Position numbers and translations under genes: made by a program
The notes under the pieces: model-generated
The model's input: only the letters and a program-made list of their open reading frames with translations
What the model was told of the DNA's origin: nothing
Databases searched by the model: none
NCBI GenBank assembly: GCA_947579605.1
Contig: OX388321.1
Coordinates: 13,941,614-14,005,613 of the forward strand
From: Athripsodes cinereus
Taxonomy: Eukaryota; Arthropoda; Insecta; Trichoptera; Leptoceridae
DNA: 64,000 bases
Direction: 5' to 3'
In this document: one piece after another, positions 43,275 to 53,423 of the stretch
Layout of the letters: every line of letters begins with the position of its first letter
How positions within the stretch are numbered: position 1 is the stretch's first letter

Positions 43275-46200
43275 ATATCGCACTGCTAGATTAATAGTGT
43301 ATCAACTCATAATGAAGCTTTTTTCAGAATCGACAGAAAACTGATTTCTTACTTCCTGTTATAGATTACAAAAAAGTGAACATTATACAAAGCTTATTAA
43401 TAAAATTAATGAAATTCTGTATTTATGAATTGTTTCAAAGATTGCAGGTTATTAAATTATTTACAATTTTTGAGTTAATACGGTATTGTCTGAGCAGTTT
43501 TTTTTTAATTATGAATTATTTTTAGTTGTGTAGTTATTAGTGAAATATTTTGACTTACTACAACTTTATTTGATTTATTTTTATTATTATTTTAGACTTA
43601 GGTTAGGACATAAATAAAGCCACATAATGAAAACAAAGAATGTATTTATGAAAAGAGTTAATAAAAAGTTAGTTAAACAGTCATAAGTAGGTACAGTTAT
43701 AAATATTATTTTAATAAAGAAATAACAAATCAAACCTTATACAAAACCAAAAAATATTCTAAGTAGGTACAAAAATAGAGGAATCAAAATTATTCGTCAA
43801 TCTGAATATCACAAATAATAATAATAATAAACATAATAACAAATAAATTGTTATAAATTCGCAACATAACAAATCACAATAATGCACCTATGTAAAACTA
43901 ACAAAATATTCTTACAAGAATAGAGAAGAGTAAAATTATTTATCAGTCTGAAAATCATTTATAAATGGTTATAAATGCTTACAAATCTTAATAATATTCC
44001 TAATACATTTTTTGTTTGAATCAGTCAATCAAATCTCGATAGTAAGATTCATAATAGGTCCTCGGAATTATATTTTTTTCAATCAACTCTTTTATATCCC
44101 TTTTTTTATTTTGAGCTAAAGGTATCTTACTTGTGTATGCCGGTGTCAAACCAAGAGAAAATAATAACAATTGGTTTCCTGAACGTCGTAAATTACGCAC
44201 GGAAACTTCAAGGTAATTTTCATCTTCATAAGAATTCTTATAGAAAAAAGTCATTGGATGTTCTTTTTCAACACGAAGCACCTTAATATCATGCCATTTT
44301 ACTTGGTTTCTATCTTGATTCACATTAAAATTTCTACCCCACTGTTCTTGAAGTAGTTTAAGATCAATAAATTTATCATGGGTCATGTCATTTACTCTAT
44401 AAGGTGGTCCGGTCTTTTTAGCTGTCTGAATTAAGGTGGCATATTGATGCGGGACATAGATTGGTCCAGATTTAAGGAAACGCTTCACTTGCTTTTCAAT
44501 TACGCTATGTACATTATCACCCTCGTTTTGAGAGTGGCCACGAATTAAAAATTTGTGGGTTATACTTGTGATATTCAATTTCTGTGTAGCATATGCATAG
44601 GCTGTGAGAAGATACTTATTTTTTTGCTGCCCACAGCAGTTATCAGAATAAAATATGAAATCTAGTGCTTCAGGATTAGCTTGTGTAACTTTTTCTAAGT
44701 AATTCAGTATGCAACTCCCAATTTCAATCGCACCTCGTTTTCCCTCGATTTCGTTCCAGAAGTAACATTCAACGTTTTTAGCATGTAAGTCGCTCACAGT
44801 AAAGTTAAAACAATTAATTCTACTTTTGTAATAAAATACTGAAACTTGGCCCTTTGGTATCGGCATTACAGCCTGTAAGTCGTACACAGCAACAATTGTG
44901 CTATCCACCCTACTCTTGTCTTTTTCTTTCTCTGTTCTAGACAATTCTTTTTCTTTTAAGTGATTTTCGTATTGTTCAATAATTTTTTGTTTTCCTTCTT
45001 CGTCAGCATTGATAAAACTTTCACATAGATCACATTGATCTTTCTTTGGTATGTGGAATGAAATATTGAAGTCTTTATTAAAAATGCGATTAAAAGTAGA
45101 TGCAGACGCAAATGGTAGGTTTTCTTTCGTACGAATTTCTTTATAGTCCCGATATAAGTCTGCTAATGACTTGTCACACTGAATATATTCTCTTGATGTC
45201 TGAGATCTAAGGTAATGAGATTCGATTCGTGGTATGATATTAATAAAAGTTTTCACACTAGAATATACTTCTGCATCCACAGTACGATGATTACCATGTT
45301 TCCCGCGCAATTCATCCTGTACAAAACCAGTCTCTGTTTTTTTTTATAGCGCTGTAGCAATGGTCTATCATTTATGGCGAGAGTATTTTTAAAAAATAAT
45401 TTACAAACTCTAACATGAGTATGGTTTACCTCGAAATAAAATGCGGTATTCAATTTGCGGAAATTTTGAGTGGATGAGTATCTGTATTTTGGTTTAATTT
45501 CTTTAGTATGTCCTATTATAAATTGTCTTTGTTTGTGCAAGTCTGCCAAACCCCAGTAACTGTTGAAAATGTCTTGTCTCAAGTTCTGATCTTTTTTTGT
45601 ACGACAGTTTAATCGACATTTATCTCCACACGGAGGACTCATCTTCCTTGCAGAGACTAGTTTTTCACTACTCGATATGTATTCCTTACCTGTGTTTCGA
45701 AGGGTTTTAGCAATTTTGCTTTTCCAATTAGCTAAATTTCTCACCCTCTTCTTGCCTCTTGCGATTTCCTGCACTTCCGAAGTATTTGCCTCTGTTGTTA
45801 TTTGACCTGCTAATCCACTGGTAGAAGCAATGGAATTTAAATTATTTTCCACTTCATCATCTGAGCTACTTGATGAAGATCTGCTGGAAGATGAACTGGA
45901 ACTACTTGTAGAAGAGCTATTTGACGAAGAACTATTTGGCTTTCTCGTGGCTGTACCCTGAAATAAACTAGGAACATTGCCCGTTGAGCCAGGAATGAAA
46001 TGAGGGTCGCAGTCCGAATCATCATAATCGCTCTGATCACTGTGCTGGGGTGAAATGTAGTATTTTCCTTGGTGGATGTAATCGTCGATTCACACATACT
46101 CACTGTATTGTTGGAGTTTAATTCTTGAAGGACAGAAGGTGAAGTCTCCGGTTGCTCTTTCGCAGCTTCGTTGTCATCGTTTTGGGGCAATTCGTTGTTC

Positions 46201-47054
46201 ATAGTCACCGGATTCAACAAAGAAAGTGAAGGATTCAAAAGGAGCGAGGTTTCTTCAACGGGTTCGTTGTTTTCCTTGTCCTGCTGATCCATCAACATAG
46301 TTTTTCTCACCATATCTACAAGCAGCCTTCCACGCTTCATCCTAAAAATAAACAAAATCAATGTACCTAGTTATGAAGTAAAGGAATATTATTTTATTTT
46401 TGTCACCTAGAATGTAGTAACTCAAAATTATTCATTAAATCATAGAGGATATTTTTTTATTTTGACTTTAGCATGACTCTTTGGATGTGTGATTTTTAAT
46501 ACTGTTAGTAACAACAATACTTTTTTTAAATTTTGATAAATTGTCACAAAAAACTAGTCAACAAAATATCTTCAACAAAACTGTATTAAGTCTAAAATTA
46601 CTTATTAAACCAACAAGAATGTCGTAAGTAAAAATATTACTTGAAATCGAATATTTGTTGATCAACAATAGTGTTACAACTAGAAATACACCAAGTTCAT
46701 ATTTAGGTTTAAATCAACAATAATGTGTAAACTCAAAATAATAGTTTAATTTTTACATACCTGATTCAGCAATAACGTTGCAATCCAAAATAATGCGGTC
46801 TAAAACGTCAAGCGATCCGTCCACTCCACTCGAATTTAAACGGTAACTAAAAATGATGCAATGTTGCGCGGGGGATGACAACAGTCGCTCAATCATGAAC
46901 AGTGACTTGTAGGGCCATCTCTTATTTGTTTCTTGGACTATTTTAACGACGGTCTTATTGACGCGTAGGGAATTGAATTTTACGTATGAAAAATGAATTA
47001 TCTCAAATTGATCAAATTTTGAGTTGATACAGTATTAATCTAGCAGTGCGATAT
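43275..47054 (-). mobile_element. element G, unclassified DNA transposon
   Basis: The 35-bp inverted ends (ATATCGCACTGCTAGATTAA then TASTGTATCAACTCA) are at 43275-43309 and 47020-47054, with one mismatch. If the outer ATAT on each side is target sequence, the duplication is 4 bp. It holds one minus-strand coding region. Outside both ends lies a direct repeat, TGTCTCTGAGCGKTTYTTGATAC (43180-43202 and 47103-47125). Confidence 0.75.
44021..46340 (-). pseudogene. element G transposase-like protein, two frameshifts
   Basis: The likely start is MKRGRLLVDMVRKTMLMDQQ (46340). A Ser-rich acidic head is followed by a basic block, then CGDKCRLNCRTKK and VRVCKLFFKNTLAIND. After a shift comes RGKHGNHRTVDAEVY, RIESHYLRSQTSREYI, FHIPKKDQCDLC and VAVYDLQAVMPIPKGQVSV. 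Then follow FIFYSDNCCGQQKN and FLIRGHSQNEGDNVHSVIE. The three acidic positions (DLQ, SDN, HSVIE) form a plausible DDE triad. Frameshifts lie near 46055 and in an A9 run near 45343. The same motif order is seen in H. I know the family only as uncharacterised proteins (perhaps DUF7869); no function is proven. Confidence 0.7.
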
Positions 47055-47879
47055 AATGAGTTTGGTGTTGCAAAAATAAAAAACGTCTTTGATTGCAAAA
47101 AATGTCTCTGAGCGGTTTTTGATACTATACGACTGAAATATATTGCGAGATATTGCACGTTCGTACTCTTAACCGACTACGTTCTCTTTATGTGTACCTC
47201 TCCTGTTTTTAATCCACACGTTCTGCTGATAGGATTATTTGGACCGATATTGTTTCTATGTTACCATTTTTTCCCCCTTTAACGCTGTTAATTTTATATG
47301 CATTTACAACGTTTTAGCGCCGTTTAGGTAAGAAAATTCAAATAGGTTTTTAACGAGTAATTAATGTTGTAAAAATAAACAGTTGTTTAATATGTTTTTG
47401 AAATTCTTAGTAATGTATGTATTGATTTTTTTTTCTCCGCTGTGTCATAAATAATTACTGTTAGGTATGATTAAGTTATTGTATTAATTTTATTATTTTA
47501 ATGTTTTGTTTTGAGTTTCTGCATATTAAATATAATTGGAATTGTCATTGTATGTGACTAGAATAATATTTATTGAAAATATTTTTATGTATGTACTGAC
47601 ATTGTCAATAAAGTGAATTATTTATTAACTTATGTATGAATAAATAAACAATGATCTAATACTTTTTTTATTTATGATATCCATGGCACCTATCCAAGTA
47701 AGAATCAACATACCTAAAGCCGAACAGCACTTGGTTTCCAAAACAGTGGGTCACTAAACCTTTCGATCCTGTGCAGAAGTTTTTCCAGCCATTTAAGCTT
47801 TTAAAACCTCCTCCAGATCTCATTATCAAATAATCCTTGTCTGACTACTGATTATTTACCCCTGAGTGTAATAATAATA
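47055..47879. other. AT-rich DNA without a recognised gene
   Basis: A degenerate second copy of an element-G-like terminus may lie at 47103-47150 (TTGATACTATACGACTG, then GCGAGATATTGC). Nothing else was identified. Confidence 0.4.
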
Positions 47880-48790
47880 ATAATCGGATAATTTTTATAG
47901 CGCCGTTTTGTGGACAGATCCACCTCAAGGGCGCATAGGATGTTTTAAGGAATTTGCTATAGCGTTGCAAAATATTAACAGTGACCTTACATATATATTC
48001 AGTTTAATCCATATGATTTCTTAAAAAGATGCGTTTTCAAATGGGTCTTAAACTGGGTCAAGGTCTCTGCTTCCCTGATGTTTGTGGGAAGCCTATTCCA
48101 CGCACTAGGACCTGCAGATATGAAGGCGCTGGACTCATTTTAACTACTTCTAATCTTGTTGAGATGTTGATTGAGACCTTAGAGAATTTTGTCTCTGATT
48201 TAATGGTTGGCGATTGCAGAGTTCCGAGATATATTCCGGAGCCATACCATTGAATACTGTTAGGCAAAGTTTGAATTCAATCCTCTCTGGGCACTTAAGC
48301 CAGTGAAGATTCTGAAGTGTCGACGATATGTGTGAAAACCGATCCATTTTATATATAAAACGTGCAGCAGCGTTAAAAACCGACTGAATTCTTTGAAGAT
48401 GTACATTGGGCAAATTCGCCAAAATACCATTACAATAATCTAATCGAGAAACAACAAATGAATTTATTAGAGTCTTTGCTCCATCTATTGACAAGCACCT
48501 TCTCACATTCCTCAGCTGACGTAGAGTATAGAAACATTGACTAACAATCGATGATATATGTTTCTCCATAGAAAGCGCATTATCCAGATGAGAACCAAGA
48601 AATTTAAAATTTTTCGATGGAAATATGTCTACATTTTTGAACGGAGATGGGATCTGAACCTATAAGATGTTGTCTCCCTTGAGAAGCTACCCATAAGAAT
48701 TCTGTTTTGGTGGGATTTATCTTTAACATATTGTCTGACATCCAGGAGGATATTCTCGATATGATAGAATGGAAGCCCTCTCTACGCCTG
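47880..48790 (-). mobile_element. CR1/L2-type LINE 3' fragment
   Basis: It reads (48790-48604) ISSWMSDNMLKINPTKTEFL, then (48569-48150) MEKHISSIVSQCFYTLRQLR and RLDYCNGILANLP. This is the C-terminal RT region of the CR1/L2 group, with at least two frameshifts. A tail region with TTATTATTA repeats ends at about 47880. It is 5'-truncated, before the YADD box. Confidence 0.8.
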
Positions 48791-48869
48791 GTTGCTATTG
48801 CTATAATAATTAGGGTGACCCCACTACATACCATAACAATGCAACTATTCGTCCCATAATGCACAATAT

Positions 48870-51845
48870 TTACATTATTTTTATAGGAAACATTATTAAA
48901 ACAATGATACCAACATGCGCATTACGTACCTACCTACTAGTGTGTGTACTGCAAGTTACAGAAGGGAATAATATTATGACCCTTGCATACTATTACCCAT
49001 CATAGAGTTGTACCACGCGGCACACGTCGCGTCTAATACCATTTAAACTCACAAGGTTCTAAATTTCAATCAAACATGTATGATTGTAGTTAATACTTAC
49101 TAGAAATGGCTAATTTTATCTTATACAGTTTGAAAATACGATTACGACATATATTTCATAAATAAAATTTCCAGAGAGCTCATTGAATACTATGAATAAA
49201 ACTTGTCCTCTCCAGAGTCATAAAACAAAGATCGTCAGATTAAATATATGAAATGTATTATCACGCAAGGCAAAATCAAGCTTATTCAGGTGGTGAGATC
49301 GGGTCATGCAGAAGGTCATCGAGAAACCCAAGCATCCACAACTCCAAGAAGGTCCTGAAATATCTCCGAAGAATCATTTATTCTCCAAACCCGATGGTTT
49401 AGCTGTATCATCAATCACTACATCTCTCGCATCCGGCGTCATCAGATTAATATGCTTACATTTATTTGAGGTGACCGGTAGCATGATGGTAAGTAGTATC
49501 GGACTGTCTGTCAATAGTTCTGGACTCAATAATTGTTCCCGCTGCTGAGATATGCATCATTACTTACAGTGAATGTGTTTAGGTTAATATGTAATACCCG
49601 TATTATCAATCTGCATAGCAACCTCCGATAACGTAGTCCGTAACGTACTTCGGTAACGTATGTCCAGAATAGACAAAGGATGATAGCTGTAGGCACTTCC
49701 GGTGTAGAGGAAATGAGTCGGGTTTTCCCTATCCTAAATTATTTTATTGTCGAGTACAAAGATGCAGCAGCAAAAACTACCCTTAAATTACCTACGTGGT
49801 AGTCATTATCAACATTGACCTACGATTCTCTCATTAAAAAGTCAGTCAGAAAACGTGTCCCTTCCATTCAAAGGAATCTTTTTGATCTATATATCTACCT
49901 ACTGGTTTCCTGGTAATTATCGAAAAAAAATCAAACTTATGAAGTCTTTGTATTTCTTCCAACCGAATTTTGTGTAGGTAATGTCACTAGATTGTACTCT
50001 CCGTGGAGTTCTCGGCAAGGAATTGGTTCACCAAGTTTTAAGCGCCTTATAAAAAAACGGTGTATTTAAAAAAATGTATTATTAACCCCAAATACAACTT
50101 TATGCACCTTTCAAAGTAAGCTAAAAGCTTGTATCGTGAAAGGGGAGTTTGCCAGCATTGGGATCGAATCGCTTGCTTCTCGTCATTGACACGGAGATGA
50201 AAAATTGCAAACGTGTCTATTACATGCAATTATTCTGCTGGCTACCACGTTTGCGAGAGATACTAGATATATTGCGCAAATGTAACATTCAATATTGAGT
50301 TATGCTCGATTTGAACAATGACATTCACAAAATCTAATAATAATGCTTATATTTGAATATGTAATTTTTTTTAAATTAAAAGATGTTTTGACATAATCAT
50401 CTCACTAACAATCAATAATTTATTAATTATATTATATTCTGTATTTACAAGTAGGATATGATAATTATAGCATTTGTTGATCCTTTTGGCACACGTCAGT
50501 CGTCCCTCCAGCCGTCTCTCATCTATCCACTACACGGCATACCATAATTATATAGTGGGTGACTTCATTCTCCCACGGGTCGCGTGCTTCACACCCCTGG
50601 GCGAGCAATTAATAGCCGCCTTGTTTTATTTTATTACAGCAATTTATTGATAACGGAAATTGTAATTAACTGGACTATATCCGATGTCTAGTTCTTTTAT
50701 TATTACGTTTTTCGTTCCCAGAATAAAAGTTTATTTTTTACTATTATTCTTAATGACACGGAGAGAATTACCTGCATGTTAATTGCACACAGTTCATCTT
50801 CTCTGTATCCTATTGGTAATTTTCAAATTACTGCATACCATTTTCCTTCCGACTTTTTTTACATTTAATTTTTATACATTTATTGATTACCTACTTTTAA
50901 ATGGATTTCAACACAAAAATACATCAAAATTAAATACAATATATGTACAGTTAATATACAGAGAGACAGAAACAAAATATGGTATTTTTAACATAAGCAT
51001 CACTTATTTTCATTGAGCATTCATATTATGTATTTATATGAATACATAATTTAACATAGCAGGTTAGCCGGGTAAGATGTCTCTTCAGCGAAATAACCAC
51101 CTTTTGCACAAAAGTATTTGTCTGTACCACCTCGGTTAGTAATTATATACTTGTTTATTGATTGAGTCGACGTTGATTTTGTAAAACTCCATTATATAAA
51201 TATAATGAAAACAAAATTGTTTTCATTATATTTATGTACTTGTTTGTTTTTTTATTATGAATAAAAGTTTATTATTATTATATTTTCATACTGCATGTTA
51301 CCTATATGATTGAGTGGAAATCCTATTAATAAATGTTATATCGTGGAAGTTAAATAAATAATTTGATTATATCCATTGCGCTGTTTTTAGTAGCATCCCT
51401 CATCCACTTGAAGAGTTCATCATCAAGAGAAAGGGTATGTATTATATACCTACACCCTGTAGTCGCGTGCATGAGACACCGCTGGACACGTGCTGGCTGG
51501 CTGGTCGGCAGATTGGAGCCGGTGTCAGTGGCGTACTTGCCATACATGCAAAAGAGCACCGCTTTGATTTTTGTCTAGAATATCTACCTAAAAAACCTAG
51601 AATACTGTGTTTTTCACATGTAAAATTCCAACGCATTTCTTAACAATGGTATGCATGACTGCAAATTAATCAAACCTAACTTAGACTGGATTAAATAGGA
51701 TTTCGGAATACTATTTCATAAAAGTTGGTTTTCAAATGCCTGTAAAAAGTTAAGAGATCAGGAATTCTATTAAATTCTTATACTAAATTGAAATATGTCG
51801 AAGGAGGAAAGTAGAAATTAAAAAGCTTGGTATTTTCTAAAATTT
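48870..51845. other. AT-rich DNA, no gene identified
   Basis: I see only short, unsupported ORFs (for example 49306-49548 and 50783-51016) without recognisable motifs. A GC-richer patch at 50490-50620 is unidentified and may be a transposon scrap. Confidence 0.4.
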
Positions 51846-52124
51846 ATTACTACTACTACTACTATACCATCACGGCATATCCCACAAGTGGGGTAGCCAG
51901 CAGATCAGCCGCATGTAAGGAACATGCAAACTGTCCTCTTCGTGCCAATATAAAATCAAGACATTCAGGATGGGTGGCAAACCTCATCGCTGAATCACAG
52001 ATAGATGCAACACCATATAATGGGAAAGATATATATAAATATAAAATCAAGACATTCAGGATGGGTGGCAAACCTCATCGCTGAATCACAGATAGATGCA
52101 ACACCATATAATGGGAAAGACAGG
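51846..52124 (-). repeat. short repeat family K, copy 2, with 91-bp tandem duplication
   Basis: The left edge has a TACTACTACTAC tract, then ATCACGGCATATCCCACAAG. Near the right, a 91-bp unit beginning TAAAATCAAGACATTCAGG is present twice (51951-52041 and 52042-52124), nearly identical, so the duplication is recent. The unit includes GGCAAACCTCATCGCTGAA, also found in copy 3. Confidence 0.75.
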
Positions 52125-52839
52125 TATATTTAAAAAACATCTCAAAATAAATTAACATTTGGTTCATCCCACAGCACCCATTCTGTATATATTTTGAAAA
52201 TTGGACCACTTGCATTGCCAAACCATTCTAAAATGAAACAATTAGTATAGTTGACTTTCATTGAACCATATTAGTTTCCCACAGACTTCATTTCCTTCCA
52301 CTTGAAGATGAAAACAAGGTAATGTGAACCAATGAAGATTAATTGTTCCAAATTGTATCAATAACTAAATATTCATCACAAATGCATAACCAATAAATAT
52401 ATTTTGATTTATTTTATTTCATGCAAACAAGCAGGTTGTTGTCAAGTATACATTACAAAATATGAGCCACATAGTTAATCAACCAAAACAATTTGCAGTT
52501 TTTCGTTGGCATAATATAAGTATGTTTGAAAAGTGTTAACAATTAATGTCTAGTCCCGCCACTGTGCAGTTTAGTATTAAATCTCTTCTACTTGATAAAT
52601 ATTGGTTTGTAAGTCTATAAATAAAATATTGAAATTATTAAAGGTACAGTTCGTAAGTACTTATCATAAGTTCCCAGAATGGAAATTATTTATTTTCACA
52701 TTATTTATTTTTTCTCTACTTTACGTTGATATGAAATTCTACACGTAAATACGTTCATATTAAATACAATCAATGTACAGACAGCTATGTAGTTAACCGT
52801 AAAGGTATAATTTCTACCAACTATTCCAAACAACCTCAA

Positions 52840-52995
52840 CTGACATGCAACTTTTTATATTTACTTTGCTTCTGAAGCTGGTGACAGTCTGACTATCTCT
52901 CAATGGCACCGGTAGGCGATTCCACATAACCGATCCAACAACACCAAAGGCCCTCTCATAGAAGTTTGACTTACCGGCTCTATTGGGTGATATGC
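52840..52995 (-). pseudogene. LINE polyprotein C-terminal scrap
   Basis: The minus strand reads NRAGKSNFYERAFGVVGSVM followed by WNRLPVPLRDSQTVTSF. The ERAFxVxxxxxWNxLPxxLR pattern marks the C-terminal end of jockey/CR1-type LINE proteins. It ends with an in-frame stop. Nothing upstream of it is preserved. Confidence 0.6.
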
Positions 52996-53361
52996 CGTGA
53001 CGGTATAAAAAAAAATACGCGTGTTAAAAGTTGAAACTTTAATTTTTTTACTGTCTATAATTCTAAAATATAGTAAGTCTGTGATCTATGTGTCTTATAA
53101 CAACTTTTTATACTTACATATCCATAATCCAGATTATCTTGAAGGAAAAAACTATTTAGAAAGTACATACATATTTCTAAAATCCAAAGCTTGAAATATT
53201 TTTTTAAGTTTTATATTTATAAAATTATTTTATTTTTTTAATTATTATATATACGAAAATACGGCCAGCGAAAACTTACAACAAGAAGTAAGGGAAGAAG
53301 AATTATTGCTTGCCAAGACTCCACGAGACTGAATATATTCTACCACATAATAATAATAATA

Positions 53362-53423
53362 TTACGTGCTTATATTGTGTCTTGCTTAAATCTTACGTGC
53401 TTATATTGTGTCGTGCTTAAATC
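53362..53423. repeat. 31-bp duplication at the 5' junction of the RTE LINE
   Basis: Two copies of TTACGTGCTTATATTGTGTC-KTGCTTAAATC are at 53362-53392 and 53393-53423. The second overlaps the target-site copy (53402-53412) and the first bases of the LINE. Confidence 0.75.
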
